A DNA stretch of 64,000 bases from PKWO01 sp036561005. GTDB taxonomy: Bacteria > Pseudomonadota > Gammaproteobacteria > Burkholderiales > Burkholderiaceae_D. How positions within the stretch are numbered: position 1 is the stretch's first letter; each line of letters starts with the position of its first letter. The notes under the pieces were generated by a model. That model saw only the letters and a program-made list of their open reading frames with translations. It was not told the DNA's origin and made no database searches. Positions 26,602-35,185 of this stretch are shown here, piece by piece. The position numbers were made by a program, and so were the translations under genes. The stretch is from contig DATBQE010000239.1 in NCBI GenBank assembly GCA_036561005.1, forward strand, positions 1 to 64,000. The letters are read 5' to 3'.

Positions 26602-27855
26602 TCACCCTCCCCCGCTCGCGGTGCCGGTGCGCAGGCTGTCCTTGTCGAACCCGGCCAGACGCTTGTAGCGCAAGGATATGGCCTCCAGCTCCGAGCGTGG
26701 AATCACTTCATCGATATGGGAAAAACCCTGCGGTGCGCGCGTTTCCGCCAATTGCATGACCTGCTCGGGCCCGTTCATGCGATTGCGCAGGACAATGCCC
26801 GTTGTGCGCGGCAAGCGCTCGGCCTCATACTCGCGCAAGGCATACAAAATATCAGGGTCACCCGTGATGCAATCGGTCAGATAGCGGGCGTCGAGGATGG
26901 CCTGCGCGCTGCCGTTCGAACCGATCGGGTACATCGGATGGGCGGCATCGCCCATCAGGGTCACGCGTTCGAAACTCCAGCGCGGCAAGGGGTCGCGGTC
27001 GACCAGGGGGAATTCATAGACCACCTCGGCCGCGTCGATCAAGGCCGGTATGTCGATCCAGCCCCACTTCCAGGCGTCGAATGGCCGGCTGAAGGTGGAT
27101 TTGTCGACCTTGCGGTTCCAGTCGGACTTGGGCAATTCGCCGTTCGGCACACGCAGTTCGGCGATCCAGTTGATCAGCGAACGCCCCTTCTTGCGCAATG
27201 GTTCTGAAATCGGATAGCAGACAAATTTCTGGTCCTGGTGCCCCGCCATGAACATGCTGCGTCCATCCATGTATGGCTCGGCCTCGGTCACCGCGCGCCA
27301 CAGCATGCGGCCCGAGAAGCGCGGCTGGTCGCCTTGCGGATAGAGGAAGCGCCTGACTGCGGAATGGATGCCATCGGCGCCGATCAACAGGTCGGATTCC
27401 ACCTGCACTGCCGCCTGGTCGGACTGCCTGGTAAATGTGGAGACGACTCTGTCGGCCACTTGTTCGAACGACTGGAATGCATGCCCCGGATGAATGCGCC
27501 CGGCGCCGAGCCGCTCAATGGCCGTCTGCAGCAAGCTCATCTGCAACGCGCCGCGATGGATTGAATATTGCGGCGCATCGTAGCCGGCGGCGCGGCCGCG
27601 CGGTTCGCTCCAGATTTGTTGCCCGAATTTGTTGAAATAAGACAGTGACGACGTTTCCACGCCCTGCTCCGCCAGACATTGCTCCAGGCCCAGCCGGCAA
27701 AGCTGCTGGCTCGCGTGCGGCAGCAAATTGATGCCAACGCCGAGCGGTCGGATCTCGGACACCGCTTCATAGACATCAACCTCGACGCCGCGCTCGTACA
27801 ACATCAGGGCCAGGCTCAATCCGCCGATGCCTGCGCCCGCAATGGTGATTTTCAT
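26602..27855 (-). CDS. FAD-dependent aromatic monooxygenase
   Basis: 417 residues from ATG 27855, chosen because GGAG lies about eight bases upstream and the FAD-binding start (KITIAGAGIGGLSLALMLYERG) follows at once; the frame continues 53 codons upstream without signal. Other motifs: DLLIGADGIHSAVRR (DG motif, ~165-180) and LMGDAAHPMYPIGSNGSAQAILDA (GD motif, ~285-310). The sequence, with EIRPLGVGINLLPHA and YSIHRG, resembles PhzS-like and hydroxybenzoate-type hydroxylases, which put a hydroxyl on an aromatic ring using NAD(P)H and O2. The substrate is not known. A palindromic operator lies about 125 bases upstream. Confidence 0.9.
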   Translation of the reverse strand: MKITIAGAGIGGLSLALMLYERGVEVDVYEAVSEIRPLGVGINLLPHASQQLCRLGLEQCLAEQGVETSSLSYFNKFGQQIWSEPRGRAAGYDAPQYSIHRGALQMSLLQTAIERLGAGRIHPGHAFQSFEQVADRVVSTFTRQSDQAAVQVESDLLIGADGIHSAVRRFLYPQGDQPRFSGRMLWRAVTEAEPYMDGRSMFMAGHQDQKFVCYPISEPLRKKGRSLINWIAELRVPNGELPKSDWNRKVDKSTFSRPFDAWKWGWIDIPALIDAAEVVYEFPLVDRDPLPRWSFERVTLMGDAAHPMYPIGSNGSAQAILDARYLTDCITGDPDILYALREYEAERLPRTTGIVLRNRMNGPEQVMQLAETRAPQGFSHIDEVIPRSELEAISLRYKRLAGFDKDSLRTGTASGGG

Positions 27856-27978
27856 TTCCGTCTCCAGGTCAATTTTCGTCAGCATGCAAACGGGCTGCAC
27901 GCACAATCCGTGCGCCGCGCGACAGATGCAAATTTCCGAATCGAAGCATTGAATCGATGAATATAAGTTAATGCATAT

Positions 27979-28007
27979 TGTTATACTGTATAACAGTTCT
28001 AAACTGT
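27979..28007 (-). promoter_or_regulatory. Operator: two overlapping palindromes before the monooxygenase gene
   Basis: TGTTATACTGTATAACA (27979-27995) is a perfect 17-base palindrome; ACAGTT-CTA-AACTGT (27993-28007) is a second perfect inverted repeat overlapping it. The surroundings are AT-rich. The first fits TGTTAT-N5-ATAACA, also found at 28992-29008. Size and symmetry suit a MarR-type dimer, and a marR gene lies between the two sites. Confidence 0.7.
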
Positions 28008-28183
28008 AACACAAGTGGGTTTCCCGTTTACCGTGCTGCTACCGCACGCAACGTGCGAGGCTTGCACGTCGCATCACATCGCAGCGCCGCAACTTGTGCA
28101 TTGCGGAATTTTCATAGCGCCCAATCCACCAATCTCATTGTGTTAACATAAGGACATAGCCGCTCCCGATCAATTCCCCCAAT

Positions 28184-28720
28184 ATGTCCACGCCAAAACA
28201 ATCCGCCACGAAAAAAATGACGCGCACCGGCGATAGCAGGCGCGCCCCCGGCAAAGCAGGTGCGGTGCACTTCAACGCCCGCATCGAAGGGATCAATTAC
28301 GACATCCTGGAAAATTTGGTCGGCTATGCAGTGCGTCGCGCCCAGCTCTCGATCTACGAGGATTTCGCCGCCACGCTGGGTGAGGAAGGCGTCACGCCGC
28401 AGCGATTTTCGTCGCTCGTCATCATCGGCAGTAATCCGGGCATCTCGCAGACCCGGCTGGCAGAAGTCATGGGCATCGCGCGTTCCGGCGTGGTTTCCAT
28501 CATCGACAGCTTCGAAGGCGCCGGCATGCTGGAACGACAGGATTCCGGCGACCGTCGCTCCTACAACCTGCACCTCACCAGAGAAGGCCAGCGCCAACTG
28601 AAACGCTACAAAATCGCAGTCAAGGAACACGACGACCATATCAGCCAGCAGTTGACTGAAGCAGAGAAACGGCAATTGCTTGCGTTGCTCGGCAAGCTGT
28701 GCGCCGGCCCCGGGCGCTAG
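28184..28720 (+). CDS. MarR-family transcriptional regulator
   Basis: 178 residues. After a basic, probably disordered N-terminus (~1-35) comes a MarR winged helix: FSSLVIIGSNPGISQTRLAEVMGIARSGVVSIIDSFEGAGMLERQDSGDRRSYNLHLTREGQ (about 80-140), with the DRRSYxLxLT wing typical of the family. MarR proteins usually repress catabolic genes until an aromatic or other small acid binds. It lies between the monooxygenase operon and the ABC importer, and the same palindrome precedes both. Confidence 0.92.
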   Translation: MSTPKQSATKKMTRTGDSRRAPGKAGAVHFNARIEGINYDILENLVGYAVRRAQLSIYEDFAATLGEEGVTPQRFSSLVIIGSNPGISQTRLAEVMGIARSGVVSIIDSFEGAGMLERQDSGDRRSYNLHLTREGQRQLKRYKIAVKEHDDHISQQLTEAEKRQLLALLGKLCAGPGR

Positions 28721-28991
28721 CGGTACGGGTACGTGACCGAAACTGCCGCAAAGACAAACCCCGCAAAAACCACCACAAAATGATGCAGCGCGCAATATGC
28801 GCAGGTAGCGGTCGCCCCGCAGTTTAAGGGTTCGCCTATCGCACACTTTCCATCAGACGCGCTGGCATGGGCCAACGCCGCACCGTCTCCCACAACTATG
28901 CAGGCCCGCCAGGACGGCACACCGCATCTGTGCCTGCAGGCGGAGCGGTGCAGGCTTGCGTCGCCTGGCGAAATTCATTATATTCAATAAC

Positions 28992-29008
28992 TGTTATGTT
29001 GGATAACA
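28992..29008 (+). promoter_or_regulatory. Operator before the ABC importer operon
   Basis: TGTTATGTTGGATAACA: inverted repeat TGTTAT-N5-ATAACA, with both arms identical to those of the site at 27979-27995. It lies about 170 bases upstream of the permease start and within AT-rich sequence, a likely promoter. The remaining sequence from 28721 to 29179 shows no gene. Confidence 0.65.
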
Positions 29009-29179
29009 ATCATGCGGCATGACATGAAATGAAGCGGCACGCTTTGAATTGATTCGTTCGCACGGTATCGTTGATAAAAATAAATCAGGGCGGTGCCTGG
29101 TGACCCGGACCATGGAGTTGCACAGTGAGATGCGCATCGCCCGCCGCAGATCATCGACGAACAAGCACATGGAGACAAT

Positions 29180-30244
29180 GTGGATTGGCAGATATTCGGC
29201 ATTCTGACGCAGGATGGCATCACCTCGGGAGCGATCTATGCGTTGCTGGCGATTGCGCTGGTGCTGGTTTTTTCGGTGACGCGGGTGATTTTCATTCCCC
29301 AGGGCGAGTTCGTGGCCTACGGCGCGTTGACGCTGGCGGCCATCCAGAACGGCGTTGCACCCAAAGTCACCTGGCTGCTCGTTGCCATGGGCGTGCTGGT
29401 ATTTCTGCTCGAAGCAGGCTCGGCATGGCTACCGATGCGGAAGCGCCCCGGGCGCAACAAGCCGGGCCGGGCAATCGCCTTGTGTGCGGTGAAATACCTT
29501 GCCTTCCCGCTGGCAGTGCATGTGGCGACCCAGAAACTTCCCTTGGCGAGCTTGCCTGCGGCCCTGCAGGTGCTGCTGACTGTCTGCATCGTCGTGCCGC
29601 TTGGTCCCATGCTCTACCGCGCAGCTTACCAGCGCCTGTCGCAGGCTTCCATTCTGGTGTTGCTCATTGTCTCGGTCAGCGCGCATCTCGTTCTGACCGG
29701 CGCAGGCTTGTTGGCGTTCGGTGCCGAAGGCACGCGCACCCGGCCGTTCAATGACTTTACAACAGATGTGGGCGGCATCGGCATCACGGGCCAATCGATC
29801 ACCGTCGTATTGACGGCGGCCGCGCTGATCGTGCTGCTCTATCTGTATTTCGACCGCTCCCTGTCCGGCAAGGCATTGCGCGCCACGGCGGTCAACAGGC
29901 TGGGGGCGAATCTTGTGGCCATCGGCACGGCGCAGACCGGCAAGCTCGCATTCACGCTGGCAGCCGCAATCGGCACACTGTCGGGCATCCTGATCGGACC
30001 CATGACCACGCTGTTTTACGACTCCGGCTTTCTCATTGGATTGAAAGGCTTTGTGGCGGCGATTGTCGGCGGCCTCGCCAGTTACCCGCTGGCCGCGCTC
30101 GGCGCGCTGTTTGTCGGTTTGCTGGAGGCGTATAGCTCCTTCATCGCCAGCGAGTTCAAGGAAGTCATCGTATTCACCATGATCCTGCCGGTTCTCTTGT
30201 GGCGCTCGCTCGCCGGCAAGCATCTGGCCGAGGAAGACCATTGA
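29180..30244 (+). CDS. livH: Branched-chain-type ABC importer permease (LivH-like)
   Basis: 354 residues, GTG start at 29180 with GGAGA four bases upstream. Opens with QDGITSGAIYALLAIALVLVFSVTRVIFIPQGEFVAYGAL, the usual LivH start, and has about nine membrane helices. It is longer than the usual ~290 residues: about 60 extra residues (approx. 75-135) include a basic loop MRKRPGRNKPGR. It forms the inner-membrane channel with the LivM half of the next gene. The full set next to a flavin monooxygenase suggests import of an aromatic or carboxylic substrate rather than an amino acid. Confidence 0.9.
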   Translation: MDWQIFGILTQDGITSGAIYALLAIALVLVFSVTRVIFIPQGEFVAYGALTLAAIQNGVAPKVTWLLVAMGVLVFLLEAGSAWLPMRKRPGRNKPGRAIALCAVKYLAFPLAVHVATQKLPLASLPAALQVLLTVCIVVPLGPMLYRAAYQRLSQASILVLLIVSVSAHLVLTGAGLLAFGAEGTRTRPFNDFTTDVGGIGITGQSITVVLTAAALIVLLYLYFDRSLSGKALRATAVNRLGANLVAIGTAQTGKLAFTLAAAIGTLSGILIGPMTTLFYDSGFLIGLKGFVAAIVGGLASYPLAALGALFVGLLEAYSSFIASEFKEVIVFTMILPVLLWRSLAGKHLAEEDH

Positions 30245-30260
30245 GCAGCCAAGGTAAGCA

Positions 30261-32039
30261 ATGAACCGAAACCGCCTCATGATGGCCGGCCTGATCGCGG
30301 CCGGCGCCTTGCTCCCGGCACTGACTGCGCCCGGCTATTGGATCAACCTGCTCGACTACGTCGGCCTCTATGCGCTGGTGGCCGTCGGCCTGGTACTGTT
30401 GACCGGAATCGGCGGCATGACTTCTTTCGGCCAGGCCGCATTCGTCGGCATCGGCGCCTACACCACCGCCTACCTCTCGACCGAATATGGCGTTTCACCC
30501 TGGCTCGGCTTGCCGGCAGGCGTGGCGTTGACTGCCCTGTTCGCCTACGTCATCGGCCAGGTGACGATGCGCATGGCCGGGCACTACCTGCCGCTGGCCA
30601 CCATTGCCTGGGGCATCTCGCTCTACTTCGTGTTCGGCAACCTGGCGTTCCTCGGCAAATATGACGGCCTTAACGGCATCCCTGCCATTACCCTGGCCGG
30701 CATCGACATGACCGACAGCCGCGCCATGTATTACCTGATCTGGGGCATCGTGCTGCTGGCCGTGGTCGCCGTCGGCAACTTGCTCAACTCGCGGCCGGGG
30801 CGCGCCATACGCGCGCTCAAAGGCGGCAATATCATGGCCGAGGCCATGGGCATCGATACGGCGAAAATCAGGATCGCCATCTTCGTCATGGCCGCCATGC
30901 TGGCAAGCACCTCGGGATGGCTGTATGCCCACTTGCAACGCTCGGTCAACCCGTCGCCGTTTGGCCTGAACTATGGCATCGAATATCTGTTCATGGTCGT
31001 GGTCGGGGGCATGGGCAGCCTGTGGGGCGCGCTACTCGGTGCGGCCCTGCTGACGATACTCAAAGACGTGCTGCAAGATACACTGCCGCGTCTGTTGGGC
31101 AGCGCAGGCAACTTTGAAATCATCGTCTTCGGCGCGCTGGTCATCGTCCTGCTGCAATATGCGCCGCACGGCATCTGGGCCTTTGTGTGCAAGGTTTTCC
31201 CGCGTAGGCTGCGCAGCGCTGCACCGGTGCCGGCGGCACGACTCGCCACCCGTGCCAAGCCCCCTGCGGGTGCCGTGATTCTGGATGTCAGCATGGCGCG
31301 CAAGCAGTTCGGCGGGCTGGTGGCCGTCAACGATGTCAGCTTCAGCGTCAACGCCGGCGAGATCGTCGGCCTGATCGGCCCCAACGGCGCCGGCAAATCC
31401 ACAACCTTCAACCTCGTCACCGGCATCACACCGCTGACCTCGGGCAGCGTCACCTTTCTCGGCCAGCCTATCGCGGGCGCACGGTCACGCGACATTGCCA
31501 AGCGCGGCATCGGGCGCACCTTCCAGCATGTGCGATTGATGCCTGCCATGTCGGTGCTGGAGAACGTCGCACTCGGTTGCCACCTGCGCGGCGATTTTCG
31601 TCCCCAGGGCGGATTCGTCGCCGGCATGCTGCGCCTTAACAAGGACGAAGAAGCCAAGATATTTCACGAAGCCGCCATTCAGATCGAGCGTGCCGGACTG
31701 AAGGAGCACATGCATGCCGAAGCCGGCAGCCTCGCGCTCGGTCAACAGCGCATCGTGGAGATTGCCCGCGCTTTATGCTGCGACCCGGCCTTGCTGTTGT
31801 TGGACGAACCCGCAGCCGGCCTGCGCCATCAGGAAAAACAGACCCTCGCCTTGCTGTTGCAACAGCTCAAGGCCGACGGCATGAGCATTCTGATTGTGGA
31901 ACACGATATGGACTTTGTCATGGGGTTGACCGACAAGCTGGTGGTGATGGAGTTCGGCAGCAAGATCGCGGAGGGCACGCCGCAGGCGGTACGGCAAGAC
32001 CCGGTCGTGCTGGAAGCTTACCTCGGCGGCGTAGACTAA
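30261..32039 (+). CDS. Fused LivM permease and LivG ATPase
   Basis: 592 residues. Residues 1-~310 are a LivM-type permease (NLLDYVGLYALVAVGLVLLTGIGGMTSFGQAAFVGIGAYTTA). A Pro/Ala-rich linker (~315-335) leads to a LivG-type ATPase with Walker A GPNGAGKST (about 373-381), the LivG-type signature LALGQQRIVEIARAL and Walker B LLLLDEPAAGL, ending LEAYLGG. Fusions of this kind are known in this family. The ATPase half pairs with LivF encoded next. Confidence 0.93.
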   Translation: MNRNRLMMAGLIAAGALLPALTAPGYWINLLDYVGLYALVAVGLVLLTGIGGMTSFGQAAFVGIGAYTTAYLSTEYGVSPWLGLPAGVALTALFAYVIGQVTMRMAGHYLPLATIAWGISLYFVFGNLAFLGKYDGLNGIPAITLAGIDMTDSRAMYYLIWGIVLLAVVAVGNLLNSRPGRAIRALKGGNIMAEAMGIDTAKIRIAIFVMAAMLASTSGWLYAHLQRSVNPSPFGLNYGIEYLFMVVVGGMGSLWGALLGAALLTILKDVLQDTLPRLLGSAGNFEIIVFGALVIVLLQYAPHGIWAFVCKVFPRRLRSAAPVPAARLATRAKPPAGAVILDVSMARKQFGGLVAVNDVSFSVNAGEIVGLIGPNGAGKSTTFNLVTGITPLTSGSVTFLGQPIAGARSRDIAKRGIGRTFQHVRLMPAMSVLENVALGCHLRGDFRPQGGFVAGMLRLNKDEEAKIFHEAAIQIERAGLKEHMHAEAGSLALGQQRIVEIARALCCDPALLLLDEPAAGLRHQEKQTLALLLQQLKADGMSILIVEHDMDFVMGLTDKLVVMEFGSKIAEGTPQAVRQDPVVLEAYLGGVD

Positions 32040-32040
32040 A

Positions 32041-32784
32041 ATGGCCAACCTGTTCGAACTGAAAAATCTGCATGCCTGCTACGGCAAGGTCGAAGCCGTG
32101 CACGGCATCAGCCTCTCGCTTGAAGCCGGCCAGATTGTCTCGATGATCGGCCCGAACGGCGCCGGCAAATCCACTGCGCTTAACGCCGCCATGGGCGCCC
32201 TGCCGGACGGCGCCGAAGCCAGCGGCCAGATCCTGTTCATGGGCCAGGACATCATGGACATGCCCGTTGAAGAGCGCGTGATGCTCGGCATTTCGCTGGT
32301 GCCGGAGCGGCGCGAGCTGTTTTCAGCTATGAGCGTGCAAGACAATCTCAAGCTCGGCGCCTTTCCGCGCAAGCGCGCCGGCGCGAAACATTTCATGGAC
32401 CAGCTCGAAGTCGTCTACGCGATCTTCCCGCGCCTGAAGGAACGCGCGCGCCAGGAAGCCGCCACGCTTTCCGGCGGCGAGCGGCAAATGCTGGCCCTGG
32501 GCCGCGCCCTCATGGCCAAGCCCACCTTGTTGATGCTCGACGAACCGAGCCTGGGGCTGGCGCCGCGCATCGTGAAAGACATATTTCACATCATCAGCGA
32601 CTTGAGAAAAACCGGCGTCGCCACCCTGCTGGTCGAACAGAATGCGCGGGCGGCGCTCCAGGTGTCGGATTACGGCTACGTGATCGAAACAGGCGAGATC
32701 ACGATCCATGGCAAGGCTTCGGAGCTGGCGCACGACCAACGCGTCATCGATGCCTACCTCGGCCTTGCGAGAAAGGCCGCATGA
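32041..32784 (+). CDS. livF: Branched-chain-type ABC importer ATPase (LivF-like)
   Basis: 247 residues, starting one base after the stop of the fused gene, so translation is probably coupled. Walker A GPNGAGKST (~38-46), signature LSGGERQMLALGRAL, Walker B LLMLDEPSLGLAP, then LLVEQNARAALQVSDYGYVIETG, all standard for LivF. It drives import together with the LivG half of the previous protein. Confidence 0.95.
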   Translation: MANLFELKNLHACYGKVEAVHGISLSLEAGQIVSMIGPNGAGKSTALNAAMGALPDGAEASGQILFMGQDIMDMPVEERVMLGISLVPERRELFSAMSVQDNLKLGAFPRKRAGAKHFMDQLEVVYAIFPRLKERARQEAATLSGGERQMLALGRALMAKPTLLMLDEPSLGLAPRIVKDIFHIISDLRKTGVATLLVEQNARAALQVSDYGYVIETGEITIHGKASELAHDQRVIDAYLGLARKAA

Positions 32785-32881
32785 GCGAAACCACCAAAAC
32801 GGAATCACCAAAGCCGCAGCAATAATGCCGCCTGAACAACCATCGCCGCACAAGAAAGCATCATACAACCAGGAGACCACC

Positions 32882-34021
32882 ATGCAAATCGCCGCCAGAT
32901 TATCGCTACTTTGCCTGCTTACCACAGCCATGTTCAATGCCCACGCCGATATCACCATCGGCGTGAGCCTCCCTTTGACCGGCCCCGCCTCCGGCCTCGG
33001 CATACCGACCAAAAACGGTATCGGCATGTGGCCGGACACCATCGGCGGCGAGAAAGTGAAACTGGTCGTACTCGACGATGCGTCCGATCCGACACAGTCG
33101 AGCAAGAACGCGCGCCGCCTGATCACCGAAGACAGAGTTGACGTCATCATCGGCTCCACCTCGACACCCGCCTCGGTCGCGCTGGCGGAGGTGGCGCAGG
33201 AATTGAAGACGCCGCAAATCTCCACCTCCCCGGTGGAATTGCCCGCCGGCAAGGGCCTGTGGACTTTCCGCGTCGCGCAATCGACACCGCTGATGGCAAG
33301 CGCGATCGTCAATCACATGAAGAATCGCGGCATCAAAACCTACGCCTACCTCGGCTACGCCGATGCCTACGGCGAAGCCTGGCTGCGCGACTTCACCAGC
33401 GCAGCGACCAAGGCCGGCTTGCAGCAGGTCGGCGCGGAACGCTTTAACCGGACCGACACATCGGTCACGGCCCAGGCTTTGAAAATCGTCGCAACCAAGC
33501 CCGATGCGATCCTGATCGGCGCGTCCGGCAGCGGCGCAGCCATGCCGCACAAGGCCTTGATCGAACGCGGCTACAAAGGCACGATCTACCAGACCCACGG
33601 GGCAGTGTCGCACGACCTGATCCGCCTGGGCGGCAAAGACGTGGAAGGCTGCTTCGTGGTGGCAGGTCTTGCCATCCTGCCCGAACTGCTGCCGGACGAC
33701 CATCCCTCCAAGAAACTGGCTACCGATTTCGTCAACCGCTATGAAAAGCAATACGGCGAGGGTTCCAGAAACCAATTCGCCGCCCACGGCTACGACGCCT
33801 ATCTGGTGTTGAACCAGGTTGTTCCGCAGGCACTGAAGAAAGCCAAGCCCGGCACGCCGGAATTCCATGCCGCGCTCAAGGACGCGCTGGAATCGGGCGG
33901 CGGCATCGCCATTACCCAGGGCGTATTGCAATACTCGCCAACGGACCACTTCGGCCTGGAGGAAAAGGCGCGCGTCATGCTGACCGTGCAAAACGGCGCC
34001 TGGAAAGCCGTGGCGCCGTGA
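32882..34021 (+). CDS. Periplasmic substrate-binding protein of the ABC importer
   Basis: 379 residues. ATG 32882 has AGGAG eight bases upstream and begins a signal peptide (MQIAARLSLLCLLTTAMFNAHA). The mature protein opens DITIGVSLPLTGPASGLGIPTKNGI, as type I (LivJ/LivK-like) binding proteins do, and has the two-lobed fold pattern (DVIIGSTSTPASVALAEVAQ; PDAILIGASGSGAAMPHKAL). It captures the ligand in the periplasm and delivers it to LivH/LivM. Related proteins bind aromatic acids or branched-chain amino acids; the ligand here is unknown. Confidence 0.92.
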   Translation: MQIAARLSLLCLLTTAMFNAHADITIGVSLPLTGPASGLGIPTKNGIGMWPDTIGGEKVKLVVLDDASDPTQSSKNARRLITEDRVDVIIGSTSTPASVALAEVAQELKTPQISTSPVELPAGKGLWTFRVAQSTPLMASAIVNHMKNRGIKTYAYLGYADAYGEAWLRDFTSAATKAGLQQVGAERFNRTDTSVTAQALKIVATKPDAILIGASGSGAAMPHKALIERGYKGTIYQTHGAVSHDLIRLGGKDVEGCFVVAGLAILPELLPDDHPSKKLATDFVNRYEKQYGEGSRNQFAAHGYDAYLVLNQVVPQALKKAKPGTPEFHAALKDALESGGGIAITQGVLQYSPTDHFGLEEKARVMLTVQNGAWKAVAP

Positions 34022-34632
34022 TCATGCGCCAGTGGCGCCGCTGTGCGCGCATCGTGGGCGCACCCAAGGGCCGCTGAAGATTCGTGCACCTACGACTCGA
34101 AGGCGTGCAGTAGGGCGCGTGGGCAGCGATGCAGCTTCGCCCGGCGCCCGATTGGCCTTGCCGCGCGCTGCAACTTTGGGCGGCGCTTCAAGCACGGAGA
34201 TCGGCCCATGCGGCAAGTTGTCCTATTGAACCGCCTTGGCGAGACTTTGTGCACTGTCAGGAGTCTGCATTGATCTTTATGGCCGTGCCCCAAGCAACAA
34301 GGAGTCGTCGTGTCGGCCGATATGACGCTTTGGCAGAGCAACGCGCGTTCAAGGCGCGTTGCCGGAGCAAACTCGTCTACGCAAAACTGTAAAGTCGCGA
34401 CAACCTGTTCGTTGCGCCGACCCTGAGTTCGTTTGCAGCCGCAACCACCCACAGCAATCGAAAATCCAAAGGCCTCTCCGAGGAAATGCTGACTGACCGC
34501 AGCGGAATCGAAAGCTGGCCCATCGCCGCCTGCATCTCCCCTGCAAAATCGATTGATCGACAAATCGCCGCGCGTTCGCCATAATATTTTGCCTTGGGGC
34601 CTTCCCCGCCCCTGCGTTACGAGACAAGCGAT
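34022..34632. other. Intergenic stretch without a confident gene
   Basis: Several short frames overlap on both strands, none with a natural-looking product. A 36-codon frame starts GTG at about 34310 after AAGGAG, but its product is basic and unlike any family. The last ~100 bases should hold the promoter of the EIIA-like gene. Confidence 0.35.
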
Positions 34633-35094
34633 ATGAATCAGATTGCCAAATTATGCCCGGCTGAAGATATTCTGCTGGCACGCGACATTCGCAACAAGGG
34701 CCAGCTTTTCGACGTGGTCGCGCGCCATTTCGAACAACGCCACGGTTTGTCGGTCAAAGACGTGGACGACAGCCTGAACGCCCGCGAAGCCCTGGGTTCG
34801 ACCGGCGTGGGAAACGGTGTGGCGATTCCGCATGCACGCATGGCCGGCCTGCAGCACGTGGTGGCCGCATTCGTCCGCCCCAAGGTCGCCATTGCGTTTG
34901 ACGCACCGGACCGCAAACCGGTGTCGGATGTGCTGGTGTTGCTGGTGCCGGAAGAGGCGTTGCAGGAACACCTGCAAATCCTGGCCGACATCGCGCACCT
35001 GTTTTCCGACCGGCGCTTTCGCGATCAATTGCAAGCTTGCGCCGGACCCGACGAGGTAAGCCGAATTTTCAGGGACTGGCCGTCCAAGGGATAA
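34633..35094 (+). CDS. PTS EIIA-like (PtsN/fructose-type) protein
   Basis: 153 residues. A PTS_EIIA_2 domain fills the protein: phosphorylatable His67 in GVAIPHARM, preceded by REALGSTGVGNG and followed by the usual core. PtsN-type proteins take phosphate from EINtr/NPr and act as regulators of potassium, nitrogen and envelope functions rather than sugar uptake. No sugar permease is nearby. The next gene, 91 bases downstream on the same strand, is a magnesium P-type ATPase. Confidence 0.85.
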   Translation: MNQIAKLCPAEDILLARDIRNKGQLFDVVARHFEQRHGLSVKDVDDSLNAREALGSTGVGNGVAIPHARMAGLQHVVAAFVRPKVAIAFDAPDRKPVSDVLVLLVPEEALQEHLQILADIAHLFSDRRFRDQLQACAGPDEVSRIFRDWPSKG

Positions 35095-35185
35095 CTTCCG
35101 CGGCTTGGCGTGCGAAAATTAGCACCCTGGCGGCGGCGCCAAGTTTCGCAAGCCGGCGCCGCAGCAAACAAATTTAGAACACAAC

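Noticed and set aside
28112..28846. A 244-codon minus-strand frame over the MarR gene
   Set aside because: Opposite strand encodes a clear MarR protein; this frame has no recognisable product.
28717..28920. A 67-codon minus-strand frame with a hydrophobic end
   Set aside because: Only the last ~20 residues look membrane-like, no ribosome site is evident, and it overlaps the end of the MarR gene.
34090..34563. A 157-codon minus-strand frame between the binding protein and the EIIA-like gene
   Set aside because: Cys/Arg/His-rich product without domains, no good start; treated as non-coding.
35095..35185. A magnesium-sensing leader or riboswitch before mgtA
   Set aside because: The gap is only 91 bases and shows no long stem series or leader peptide.
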